Origin: SVTX01 sp045612105 | GTDB lineage: Bacteria > Bacillota > Clostridia > Oscillospirales > CAG-272 | NCBI GenBank assembly: GCA_045612105.1 | Contig: JAZKYL010000012.1 | Coordinates: forward strand, 1 to 7,152 | DNA: 7,152 nt | Reading direction: 5' to 3' | Shown here: positions 1 through 5,180 of the stretch, piece after piece | Layout of the letters: each line of letters opens with the position of its first letter | Numbering within the stretch: the first letter of the stretch is position 1 | The notes under the pieces: generated by a model | Databases searched by the model: none | What the model was told of the DNA's origin: nothing | What the model saw: only the letters and a program-made list of their open reading frames with translations | Translations under genes and position numbers: made by a program

Positions 1-291
1 AGAAACGAACCAAAGAAACGCCGCCAAAGAAGAGGAGGTTTCGCTACGCTCAACATCTCCCCCTCTTTGGAAACACCCCCTCTGTCGGCTTTGCCGACGA
101 AGCGTTTGCATATTTCAACTTAGTTGAATTTTGCTTTAAAATAAACGCTTTGGCTGGGTTTAACACCCTTTCAAGGGGAAAGGATCGTGAGGGATTTTTT
201 TAGCTCCGCAGGAGCGAAAAATCCTGCGCCACTACTAGAGCGCCCAAAAATTCGGGAAAGCTCTTTGCGGAGCTTTCTCTCGAGAAAGCGA

Positions 292-334
292 CCCGCATCC
301 CCGCCGGAGGCACGCGTCCCCGCATCCCCGCCGG
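292..334. repeat. 16-bp GC-rich direct repeat, two copies
   Basis: CCCGCATCCCCGCCGG occurs identically at 292-307 and 319-334, a 27-bp period. It is far richer in GC than its surroundings. The related repeat at 6870-6906 lacks one 16-bp unit at the equivalent place, so this unit appears to expand and contract. Confidence 0.8.
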
Positions 335-354
335 CCGACAAATCAAAATTTGAA
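335..354 (-). repeat. Dispersed repeat, inverted partner of 6870-6889
   Basis: The reverse complement of 335-354 matches 6870-6889 over 20 bases (TTCAAATTTTGATTTGTCGG). The similarity resumes beyond a 16-bp gap as GGGACGCG in both copies. It is a member of a modular dispersed intergenic repeat flanking this gene cluster in opposite orientation. Confidence 0.75.
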
Positions 355-368
355 GTCTCTTACAGGGG

Positions 369-398
369 GAGGGACGGTGCTTTTTAGCACCGTCCCTC
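369..398 (-). terminator. Strong stem-loop after the microprotein gene
   Basis: A 12-bp perfect stem (369-380 with 387-398, core GGGACGGTGC/GCACCGTCCC) closes a 6-base loop. It lies 12 bases past the stop codon of the minus-strand gene 411-503, which suggests a transcript end. No T-run follows the stem in that direction, so it may be an atypical terminator, a 3'-end stabiliser or another module of the hairpin mosaic. Confidence 0.45.
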
Positions 399-410
399 AA
401 GAATTATTTC

Positions 411-503
411 TCAATGGCAGCAGCAGGTGATGAGAAGGAGCGCGATGATAAGGATCCAGATCCAGTTATCGTTGAAAAGACCGCAAAGACAGTTGTTATT
501 CAT
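411..503 (-). CDS. 30-residue Cys-rich single-span membrane microprotein
   Basis: The start ATG (complement of 501-503) is preceded at 7 bases by a perfect AAGGAGG. The product is 30 residues: a polar head with Cys5 and Cys7 (MNNNCLCGLFNDN), a hydrophobic helix of about residues 14-26 (WIWILIIALLLIT) long enough to be a short membrane span, and a Cys27-Cys28-Cys29-His30 tail. I do not recognise a named family. The general form, a polar Cys/Asn head, one Ile/Leu helix and a terminal CCC, resembles very short membrane peptides found in clostridia, sometimes compared with sporulation YjcZ-type peptides; that comparison is from memory and weak. Five cysteines and a histidine in 30 residues could bind metal, form disulfides or be lipidated (inference). 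The gene is monocistronic and divergent from lepA, with its own candidate promoter, a dyad in the leader and a downstream hairpin. It is below usual gene-caller length cutoffs. Confidence 0.72.
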   Translation of the reverse strand: MNNNCLCGLFNDNWIWILIIALLLITCCCH

Positions 504-510
504 AAAATAT

Positions 511-517
511 CCTCCTT
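511..517 (-). promoter_or_regulatory. Consensus Shine-Dalgarno of the microprotein gene
   Basis: AAGGAGG on the minus strand, 7 bases before the ATG. It is the strongest ribosome binding site in the window and the main reason to believe the 30-codon gene. Confidence 0.8.
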
Positions 518-537
518 GAAGTGATATGTGATGGAAT

Positions 538-554
538 TGAGAACGCGGTTCTCA
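538..554. promoter_or_regulatory. Perfect 7-bp dyad, operator or leader hairpin
   Basis: TGAGAAC-gcg-GTTCTCA is a perfect inverted repeat with a 3-base centre. It sits at the predicted transcription start of the minus-strand microprotein, between the candidate -10 and the Shine-Dalgarno. It could be a repressor operator or a hairpin at the 5' end of the mRNA. It differs from the Firmicute LexA box (CGAAC-N4-GTTCG) in spacing and flanks, so SOS control is not supported. Confidence 0.5.
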
Positions 555-559
555 TTATC

Positions 560-588
560 ATATTATGCCGAAGGGGGGCGAGTGTGAA
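560..588 (-). promoter_or_regulatory. Candidate sigma-A promoter of the microprotein
   Basis: On the minus strand a TTCACA -35 (583-588) and a TAATAT -10 (560-565) are separated by exactly 17 bases. The predicted start is near 553, giving a leader of about 50 bases. The spacer is unusually GC-rich and the -10 is a moderate match, so this is tentative. Confidence 0.4.
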
Positions 589-648
589 TGGATTTTGTCG
601 GATTTTGAGCGACTGAAAAATTTAATTTCAAAAAATCGGGAAAAGGTA

Positions 649-677
649 TTGCAGATATGACGAAAATATGGTAAAAT
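649..677 (+). promoter_or_regulatory. Promoter of lepA-hemW
   Basis: TTGCAG -35 (649-654), 17-base spacer, TAAAAT -10 (672-677). A TATAAT overlaps at 677-682 but lacks a partner at the right distance. Transcription would start near 684, about 35 bases before the lepA ATG. Confidence 0.6.
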
Positions 678-704
678 ATAATGAAAAAGAATGCATATTA
701 TTGA

Positions 705-710
705 TTGGAG
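705..710 (+). promoter_or_regulatory. Ribosome binding site that sets the lepA start
   Basis: TTGGAG lies 9 bases before the ATG at 720. An in-frame TTG at 705 would extend the protein by five residues but overlaps this site itself, so it is unlikely to be the start. Confidence 0.6.
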
Positions 711-719
711 ATAAATTTG

Positions 720-2540
720 ATGTCACAGTCTGACAGAATGAAGAAAATCAGAAACTTTTCGATCATAGCTCACATCGACCATGGAAAATCCACTTTGGCG
801 GACAGAATTCTTGAGTCCACTCAGGCGGTATCAAAGCGCGAGATGGAGGAACAGGTTCTCGACAATATGGATCTCGAGAAAGAGAGAGGTATTACCATCA
901 AAGCGAGAGCGGTCAAGCTGAATTATTTAGCACCTGATGGAGAAGAGTACGTGTTCAATCTTATCGACACCCCCGGTCACGTTGACTTTAACTACGAGGT
1001 GTCGAGATCGCTGAACGCTTGCGACGGCGCGCTTTTGGTTGTTGACGCGACTCAGGGAATCGAGGCGCAGACTCTTGCCAACGCTTATCTTGCGGTTGAC
1101 GCGGGGCTTGAGATCATTCCCGTCGTTAATAAGATCGACCTGGCATCTGCCGATATTGATAAGGCGAGGAGTGATATTGAGGACCAGATAGGCATCCCTG
1201 CTGAGGATTGCCCCGCGGTCTCGGCAAAGACCGGACTTAACATTGAGCAGGTGCTTGAGGCGGTCGTTCGTGATATCCCCGCTCCTATGGGTGACGAGAA
1301 CGCGCCCTTGAAATGCTTGATCTTTGACTCTTATTACGACAGCTATCTTGGCGTTGTGGTCAACGTCAGGGTATTTGACGGTTGCCTCAAGGCGGGCGAC
1401 ACTATTCGTCTTATGAGTACGGGCAAGGAATTTGAGGTGGTTGAGGTCGGTACTATGGAGGCGTTTGGTCTCTGTAAGTGCGATTGCTTGCGCGCGGGAG
1501 AGGTTGGTTACATTACCGCCTCCATCAAGAGCGTAGGAGACACGAGAGTCGGTGATACCGTTACTCTTGCTAACAACCCTGCCGCCGAGGCTCTGCCCGG
1601 ATTCAAGTCTGCTCAGCCTATGGTCTTTGCGGGAATTTATCCTGCGGACGGAGCTAAATACGGCGACCTTCGCGACGCTCTCGATAAGCTTCAGCTCAAC
1701 GACGCGGCACTTACATTCGAGCCCGAGACCTCAATCGCTTTGGGATTTGGTTTCCGTTGCGGATTTCTTGGACTATTGCATATGGAGATCATCGAGGAAA
1801 GACTTGAGCGAGAATTCAATCTTGATCTTATCACCACCGCCCCCGGTGTTATTTATGAGGTTACCACTCGCGGAGGCGAGACCGTGATGATAGACAACCC
1901 CTCCAATTTCCCGACGGCAGACGTTATCGAGGTGGCGAAGGAGCCTCTTGTTAAGGCAAGTATCATCACCCCTACCGAATTTGTGGGCGGACTTATGGAT
2001 CTTTGTCAGGACCGTCGCGGTGTTTTCCACGATATGAAATACATTGATTCCACGAGAGTTGAGCTTCACTACGATCTGCCTCTCAACGAGATCATTTACG
2101 ACTTTTTCGACGCGCTCAAGAGCCGCTCGCGCGGTTACGCTTCTCTCGACTACGAGCTGAAGGGCTATGAGCCTTCCAAGCTTGTTAAGCTTGATTTCTT
2201 GCTTAACGGCGAGCAGGTGGATGCGCTTTCCTTTATCGTGCATGAAGAAAAGGCTTACGCGAGAGCGAGAAGAATTGCCGAGAGACTGAAGGAGAACATC
2301 CCGAGACAGCTCTTCGAGATCCCGATCCAAGCGGCTATTGGCTCCAAGGTCATCGCGCGCGAGACGGTCAAGGCTATGAGAAAGGACGTCCTTGCCAAGT
2401 GCTACGGAGGTGATATTACCCGTAAAAAGAAGCTGCTTGAAAAGCAGAAGGAGGGTAAGAAGAAGATGCGACAGTTAGGCTCTGTTCAGGTTTCGCCCGA
2501 GGCATTTATGGCGGTACTCAAGCTGGGAGACGACGACTGA
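720..2540 (+). CDS. lepA: Elongation factor 4 (LepA), ribosome-associated GTPase
   Basis: The product is a translational GTPase of 606 residues from the ATG at 720, the usual family length of about 600. GTPase motifs are intact: G1 AHIDHGKST (17-25), G2 Thr59 in RGITIKA, G3 DTPGH (83-87), G4 NKID (137-140), G5 SAK (168-170). An EF-G-like beta-barrel and domain V-like part follow (around 410: LVKASIITPTEFVGGLMDL). The LepA-specific C-terminal domain begins near 472 (GYASLDYELKGYEPSKLVKLD) and includes the basic GGDITRKKKLLEKQKEGKKKMR stretch, which distinguishes it from EF-G and TypA. The family acts on the ribosome in the cytoplasm and has been linked to back-translocation, 30S maturation and stress survival; its exact role is debated. 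It is the first gene of a two-gene unit with hemW, an arrangement common in Firmicutes. Nothing looks broken. ORFs on the opposite strand inside it are shadows. Confidence 0.97.
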   Translation: MSQSDRMKKIRNFSIIAHIDHGKSTLADRILESTQAVSKREMEEQVLDNMDLEKERGITIKARAVKLNYLAPDGEEYVFNLIDTPGHVDFNYEVSRSLNACDGALLVVDATQGIEAQTLANAYLAVDAGLEIIPVVNKIDLASADIDKARSDIEDQIGIPAEDCPAVSAKTGLNIEQVLEAVVRDIPAPMGDENAPLKCLIFDSYYDSYLGVVVNVRVFDGCLKAGDTIRLMSTGKEFEVVEVGTMEAFGLCKCDCLRAGEVGYITASIKSVGDTRVGDTVTLANNPAAEALPGFKSAQPMVFAGIYPADGAKYGDLRDALDKLQLNDAALTFEPETSIALGFGFRCGFLGLLHMEIIEERLEREFNLDLITTAPGVIYEVTTRGGETVMIDNPSNFPTADVIEVAKEPLVKASIITPTEFVGGLMDLCQDRRGVFHDMKYIDSTRVELHYDLPLNEIIYDFFDALKSRSRGYASLDYELKGYEPSKLVKLDFLLNGEQVDALSFIVHEEKAYARARRIAERLKENIPRQLFEIPIQAAIGSKVIARETVKAMRKDVLAKCYGGDITRKKKLLEKQKEGKKKMRQLGSVQVSPEAFMAVLKLGDDD

Positions 2541-2541
2541 T

Positions 2542-3702
2542 ATGTCTGAATATATTGCAAAAAAACGGAAAAACGTGGGTATCTATATCCACGTTCCGTT
2601 TTGTTTATCAAAATGTCACTATTGCGATTTTTGCTCGGAGCAGAGAGCTGATGACGAAAAAAAGGAGCTTTACGTCAGGCGGATTTGTGATGAGATTTCG
2701 CTTTTTGCCGAGAAAATCGGCGAGAGCGGTGAGATTCCTGTGGCAGATACGGTCTATTTCGGCGGTGGAACACCGACGCTTCTGTCCGCTGAGCAGTTTG
2801 GGCGGATTTTGGACGTAATTGATGCAAGTTTTGGAATTGATGAAGATGCCGAGATCACTGCCGAGACAAATCCAAAGTCTGCGGATGGGAAAAAGCTTGG
2901 CGAGATCAGGAAAACGGGAGTAAACCGTCTTAGCATTGGTATGCAGAGTGTTCACGACAGTGAATTACGCGCGCTTGGTCGCATACATAATTTTGATGAT
3001 TTTTTGACTACTTATCTGGATGCGAGAAGGGTAGGATTTGAGAATATTTCGGTTGACCTTATGTACGGAATACCGCAGCAGACGAGAGAAAGCTTCAGCC
3101 GTTCGGTGGAGACTCTTGCCGTGGCGGGTCCCGAGCATATTTCCTCCTATTCCTTGACCGTTGAGGAGGGAACTAACTTCTATCGCAGGCGGGACAAGCT
3201 GATTTTCCCCGACGAGGACACAGTTGCGGATATGTATGCGGATATGGGCGAAATCCTAACGAAATACGGCTATCACAAGTACGAGATCAGTAATTTTGCA
3301 AAAGAGGGCAGAGAATCGCGGCACAATCTTAAATATTGGCACCTTGACGATTATCTCGGCTTCGGACCTGCGGCGCACTCTTACTACTCGGGAAAAAGAT
3401 TTGCACATTCAAGGGATATTGACGCATATATTCGCGGAGAGAGCATAATAATAGATATAGAAGAGCTTTCGGTGAAAGAACGTATAAATGAGTATGCAAT
3501 GCTGGGTATGAGGCTCGCTGACGGAGTTTCTTTTGAACGGTTTTTCGAAAGGTTCGGAGAGGATTTTTTGTCTGTATTCCCGTCATTTAAGAAATACATG
3601 CCCGAGTTTGTCCGGATAGATAAAGGATCTTGCAGATTTACCGAAAAAGGTATGTTTGTCAGTAATTACGTGCTGTCCGATGCTCTTAATTTCGGTCAGT
3701 AG
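2542..3702 (+). CDS. hemW: HemW, radical SAM heme chaperone family
   Basis: The product has 386 residues, the usual length for HemW. The radical SAM motif CxxxCxxC is Cys21, Cys25 and Cys28 in IHVPFCLSKCHYCDF, followed by Cys31. Other family signatures are GGGTP (74-78), AETNPKS (108-113), RLSIGMQS (129-136), DLMYGIPQQT (172-181), HISSYSLTVEEGT (199-211), YEISNFA (247-253) with SRHNLKYW (259-266), GFGPAAHS (273-280), and a C-terminal HemW domain from about 310 (VKERINEYAMLGMRL; RFTEKGMFVSNYVL at the end). HemW was long annotated as oxygen-independent coproporphyrinogen oxidase, but proteins of this subgroup bind heme and act as heme chaperones; the GGGTP and YCDF contexts are HemW-like rather than HemN-like. 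The start lies one base after the lepA stop, so the two are co-transcribed and probably translationally coupled. The only upstream purine run is GGGAG at 2525-2529, 12 bases away. No hrcA, grpE or dnaK gene follows, unlike the Bacillus order. Confidence 0.93.
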   Translation: MSEYIAKKRKNVGIYIHVPFCLSKCHYCDFCSEQRADDEKKELYVRRICDEISLFAEKIGESGEIPVADTVYFGGGTPTLLSAEQFGRILDVIDASFGIDEDAEITAETNPKSADGKKLGEIRKTGVNRLSIGMQSVHDSELRALGRIHNFDDFLTTYLDARRVGFENISVDLMYGIPQQTRESFSRSVETLAVAGPEHISSYSLTVEEGTNFYRRRDKLIFPDEDTVADMYADMGEILTKYGYHKYEISNFAKEGRESRHNLKYWHLDDYLGFGPAAHSYYSGKRFAHSRDIDAYIRGESIIIDIEELSVKERINEYAMLGMRLADGVSFERFFERFGEDFLSVFPSFKKYMPEFVRIDKGSCRFTEKGMFVSNYVLSDALNFGQ

Positions 3703-3777
3703 TAGGTTTGGTGTTGCTTTCTTATAAAAAAAGATAAAAAAATTTCAAAAAAGTGTAAGAAATGCACAAATAACCTA

Positions 3778-3806
3778 TTGACAAGATGAATTTTTTGTGA
3801 TATAAT
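3778..3806 (+). promoter_or_regulatory. Perfect consensus extended -10 promoter
   Basis: TTGACA (3778-3783), 17-base spacer, TATAAT (3801-3806), with TGA directly before the -10 (TGn extension). An A/T-rich block at about 3727-3758 upstream could act as an UP element. No hairpin terminator lies between the hemW stop and this promoter. Predicted start is near 3813, giving an 85-90 base leader for the DUF1292 gene. This is the strongest promoter in the window, implying high constitutive expression. Confidence 0.85.
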
Positions 3807-3899
3807 AAAGGTGCAAAAGCGAAGAACCCAAGTCGCAGATGCATTCGTCATTTGCATTACATAGATTTTGGAGTTCCGAGGAAAGAGAGGTAACGTCCG

Positions 3900-4214
3900 A
3901 TGAACGACAATAAGAATATCGAACCACAGAACGAGGAAGAGCTCAATATCATCACCTTGACCGATGAAGACGGAAAGGAGATCGATTTTGAGGTCATTGG
4001 AGATGCAGAGATCGACGGCGTTGTTTATTATGCGATGACACCTGCGGGTGCTCAGGAGAACAACGAGGGAATAATCGAATATACGTTGCTCAAGCTGACT
4101 GAGGACGAAGAAGGCGAAGAAGTGTTCGTCACTGTTGACGATGAAGATGAATTTGATAAGGTCGCTGATTTCTTCGACGATCTGTTTGACAGCGAAGAGG
4201 ATTATGACGCTTGA
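3900..4214 (+). CDS. Small acidic DUF1292 (YrzB-like) protein
   Basis: The product has 104 residues and is extremely acidic (Asp/Glu-rich throughout, with FFDDLFDSEEDYDA at the C terminus). The pattern NIITLTDEDGKEIDFEVIGD (residues 16-35), then a Val-Val-Tyr-Tyr strand, a variable linker, TLLKLTEDEEGEEVFVTVDDEDEFDKVADFF, matches the DUF1292 family (Bacillus YrzB), typically about 90-110 residues in Firmicutes. Its function is unknown. It has no signal peptide or membrane segment, so it is cytoplasmic. The start is supported by GAGAGG (3885-3890) 9 bases upstream. It has its own consensus promoter and a long leader. No terminator follows its stop, so its mRNA probably runs through the repeat array to the terminator at 4623-4667. 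In other Firmicutes DUF1292 genes often sit near yrrK/yrrL; that context is absent here. Confidence 0.85.
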   Translation: MNDNKNIEPQNEEELNIITLTDEDGKEIDFEVIGDAEIDGVVYYAMTPAGAQENNEGIIEYTLLKLTEDEEGEEVFVTVDDEDEFDKVADFFDDLFDSEEDYDA

Positions 4215-4331
4215 TCTTGATTGAGCTCGTAAACAACTGAATAATTTTTGAATTTTACGCCAATGGAAATTTAAATCTTGTTTTAATAACGATTATAGGT
4301 TTGTAAACAAATGCATTTAATTTTTAAGGTT

Positions 4332-4401
4332 ACGCCAATGAGAAACTAAGATTTGTTCGGACGTGAGTGGACTGTGTGGAAGCTTTTAGGAAGAATAAAC
4401 C
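4332..4401 (+). repeat. B-type unit, copy 1
   Basis: A 70-bp unit differing at 3 positions from 4489-4558. GGTT just upstream (4328-4331) can pair with AACC at its end, and CTAA (4346-4349) with TTAG (4386-4389), suggesting a weak nested stem in RNA. The GC-richer core is the most conserved part. Confidence 0.8.
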
Positions 4402-4488
4402 CATTTATTTCTAGGTACAGACCAATGGAAATTTGATTTTTGATTTTAAACTTACAGGTTATAAACACGATTCATAATTTTAAGGTAT

Positions 4489-4558
4489 ACGCCAATGAAA
4501 AACTAAGATTTGTTCGGACGTGAGTGGACTGTGTGGATACTTTTAGGAAGAATAAACC
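4489..4558 (+). repeat. B-type unit, copy 2
   Basis: Second copy of the 70-bp unit. It differs by G to A in the head (AAAAACT against GAGAAACT) and AG to TA after GTGTGG. The near-identity over the core contrasts with the strongly diverged A units beside it. Confidence 0.8.
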
Positions 4559-4602
4559 GTTTGATTTTTATGGTATAAGCCAATGAGAAATTAGTTTAAA
4601 CA

Positions 4603-4618
4603 TAACGCTTTTGCGTTA
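4603..4618. other. Small hairpin before the terminator
   Basis: TAACGC-tttt-GCGTTA forms a 6-bp stem immediately left of the large terminator and followed by an A-run. It may be part of the same transcription-end structure, or serve as an extra hairpin for minus-strand transcripts. Confidence 0.45.
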
Positions 4619-4622
4619 AAAA

Positions 4623-4667
4623 ATACCTATGGGCGTCATGTACAAACGCCCATAGGTATGATTTTTT
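4623..4667. terminator. Strong bidirectional intrinsic terminator
   Basis: A perfect 14-bp stem, ATACCTATGGGCGT (4623-4636) with ACGCCCATAGGTAT (4646-4659), encloses a 9-base loop. T6 (4662-4667) follows on the plus strand, and an A-run at 4618-4622 serves as the T-run for minus-strand transcription. It ends the DUF1292/repeat-array transcript and insulates it from the next block. Confidence 0.92.
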
Positions 4668-4741
4668 GAAATTATCCTGCTTAGTGCGTGATATCCGGTT
4701 GATTGAGACCTACAATTGATTAAAGGAGCTTGATTTTTGCG

Positions 4742-4780
4742 ATGGTTTGCAGACCTCCTCCTGCCTATATTAACGGTTGA
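4742..4780 (+). CDS. Possible 12-codon leader peptide
   Basis: ATG at 4742 after AAAGGAG (4722-4728, 13 bases away, longer than ideal) encodes MVCRPPPAYING and stops at 4778-4780. The three consecutive prolines could slow ribosomes, and the GCCTAT stem begins inside the frame, a layout seen in leader-peptide attenuators. However, no plus-strand gene follows, so it could equally be chance. Confidence 0.2.
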   Translation: MVCRPPPAYING

Positions 4781-4872
4781 CTTGTCCCGATAGGCTGTGA
4801 GACGCTGGGAGCAGTAAAGTCGCTATGAGAGCACCGCCCTGGAGAAACAGGGTTCCATTTCTTCGGATACAC

Positions 4873-4924
4873 GGCTCGGTGGGGCTACTTACGACCTTGA
4901 AATATTCCGTATGCTACGTTGCTA
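4873..4924 (+). repeat. 52-bp direct repeat, copy 1
   Basis: Matches 5023-5074 with two substitutions (GGCTC/GGCTT and GACCT/GACCC) at an exact 150-bp offset. It starts GGCTCGGTGGGG and runs into the left arm of the foldback element. Confidence 0.9.
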
Positions 4925-5010
4925 CTCGAAAGCAGCTCGACTTACGTAAGTAAGCCTTCGCTTTGCTTTCTCCGTTGCGCCTTGCCTACGAGAAAATTTC
5001 AAGGTCGTAG
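4885..5010. mobile_element. 126-bp foldback (MITE- or REP-like) element
   Basis: The outer arms CTAC(TTA)CGACCTTGAAAT (4885-4903) and ATTTCAAGGTCGTAG (4996-5010) are complementary over 16 positions apart from a 3-base bulge. The arms continue inward as an imperfect match (CGTA..GC, GAAAGCA and CTTAC elements). The centre is the perfect palindrome CTTACGTAAG at 4941-4950, very close to the midpoint of the whole element. No transposase is encoded. A second, half-length copy starts at 5035. Consistent with a small non-autonomous repeat or a large RNA hairpin. Confidence 0.55.
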
Positions 5011-5022
5011 TTTTTGTTTGTT

Positions 5023-5074
5023 GGCTTGGTGGGGCTACTTACGACCCTGAAATATTCCGTATGCTACGTTGCTA
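5023..5074 (+). repeat. 52-bp direct repeat, copy 2 (half element)
   Basis: Copy of 4873-4924 containing only the left arm of the foldback element. The right arm is missing, and unrelated sequence begins at 5075. This looks like partial duplication or deletion by recombination between arms. Confidence 0.9.
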
Positions 5075-5115
5075 TGCGAGTTTGTCCGCTGGCAATTTTC
5101 GCGATAAATAGAGAC

Positions 5116-5159
5116 ACGTTGACGCATCTGTCATAAAGCGGGTGCGTCAATGTTTTTTT
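5116..5159 (+). terminator. Intrinsic terminator of the candidate ncRNA
   Basis: ACGTTGACGCA (5116-5126) pairs with TGCGTCAATGT (5143-5153) over 11 positions including one G-U, with a 16-base loop, followed by T7 (5153-5159). The T-run exists only on the plus strand. On the minus strand the stem would be followed by GTGTCTCTATTT, a poor tract, so it serves the araC transcript less well. Confidence 0.8.
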
Positions 5160-5180
5160 GGGGGGCTGATATTTGTTAGC

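Larger units (their letters stand above)
1..400. repeat. Gene-free chain of hairpins (dispersed-repeat mosaic)
   Basis: No credible gene is visible in these 400 bases. The stretch is almost continuously built of short inverted repeats: CCAAAGA 24-30 with TCTTTGG 64-70; GTCGGC 84-89 with GCCGAC 93-98; AAGCGTTT 100-107 with AAACGCTT 143-150, enclosing TTCAAC 114-119 with GTTGAA 123-128; GGATTTTT 192-199 with AAAAATCC 217-224, enclosing GCTCC/GGAGC; GAAAGCTC 256-263 with GAGCTTTC 270-277. The GCTTTCTC 272-279 / GAGAAAGC 282-289 hairpin is mutually exclusive with the one before it. Part of the right end recurs inverted after the last gene of the window. This fits an intergenic repeat family rather than a decayed gene. 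Its function is unknown; the end of an upstream transcript could also lie here. Confidence 0.6.
4238..4597 (+). repeat. Tandem array of 70-88 bp CCAATG repeats, A-B-A-B-A'
   Basis: Five heads of form ACG-CCAATG(G/A)(G)AAA start at CCAATG 4260, 4335, 4422, 4492 and 4580 (steps 75, 87, 70, 88). Each is preceded by a similar A/T-rich tail (ATTTaTTTTTaAGGTATACG-like). The two B units, 4332-4401 and 4489-4558, are 67/70 identical and carry a GC-richer core (TTCGGACGTGAGTGGACTG). The A units, from 4260 and 4422, share head and tail but have diverged A/T-rich middles. This indicates duplication of an A-B dimer of about 160 bp. There is no open reading frame or CRISPR-like repeat/spacer structure. 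The block lies between the DUF1292 stop and a strong terminator, so it is probably transcribed as a 3' UTR or separate RNA. It is not a repeat I recognise. Confidence 0.8.
4690..5159 (+). ncRNA. Candidate structured non-coding RNA (novel or unrecognised)
   Basis: No credible protein gene lies between the terminators at 4667 and 5159, yet a plus-strand T7 terminator ends the block, implying a plus-strand transcript. The left part folds in steps: GCCTAT 4763-4768 with ATAGGC 4790-4795; CTCCT just before it with GGGAG (4808-4812); CCCTG with CAGGG around a GAGAAA loop (about 4837-4852). The right part holds a foldback element (4885-5010) and a partial second copy. Conserved sequences of SRP RNA, RNase P RNA, tmRNA and T-box leaders are not seen, and I cannot match 6S RNA. 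The 5' end is uncertain: a TTGAAA at 4666-4671 with a poor -10 (TGATAT, 4689-4694) at 17 bases is the only promoter-like pair I found. It may instead be a decayed mobile element. Confidence 0.4.

Noticed and set aside
187..400. Overlapping open frames on both strands (66 codons each)
   Set aside because: They lie entirely in hairpins and the 16-bp direct repeat, have a repeat-driven Pro/Arg/Ser composition, lack ribosome binding sites and match no family I know.
538..554. LexA/SOS box
   Set aside because: The spacing is 3 rather than 4 and the outer bases differ from CGAAC-N4-GTTCG.
705..719. TTG start at 705 for lepA
   Set aside because: It coincides with the TTGGAG ribosome binding site of the ATG at 720, which also gives the usual family N terminus.
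1773..2330. 185-codon open frame antisense to lepA
   Set aside because: Shadow of the strongly conserved LepA reading frame; no ribosome binding site or recognisable domain.
3703..3777. Terminator after hemW
   Set aside because: The region is A/T-rich but I find no GC stem followed by a T-run; only homopolymeric A tracts.
3839..3913. 24-codon upstream frame overlapping the DUF1292 start
   Set aside because: No ribosome binding site, unremarkable composition; probably chance within the leader.
4257..4266. ACGCCAATGG resembles a conserved segment of the Mg2+ M-box riboswitch
   Set aside because: Only ten bases match, the rest of the M-box core is absent, the motif is repeated five times and no Mg2+ transporter gene follows.
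4238..4597. CRISPR array
   Set aside because: Units are 70-88 bp with homologous heads and tails and diverging middles, not short identical repeats with unique spacers; no cas genes.
4800..4830. GGGAGCAG as an SRP RNA domain IV
   Set aside because: The GGAA-type tetraloop and the flanking CAGG...AGCAGCC pattern are missing.
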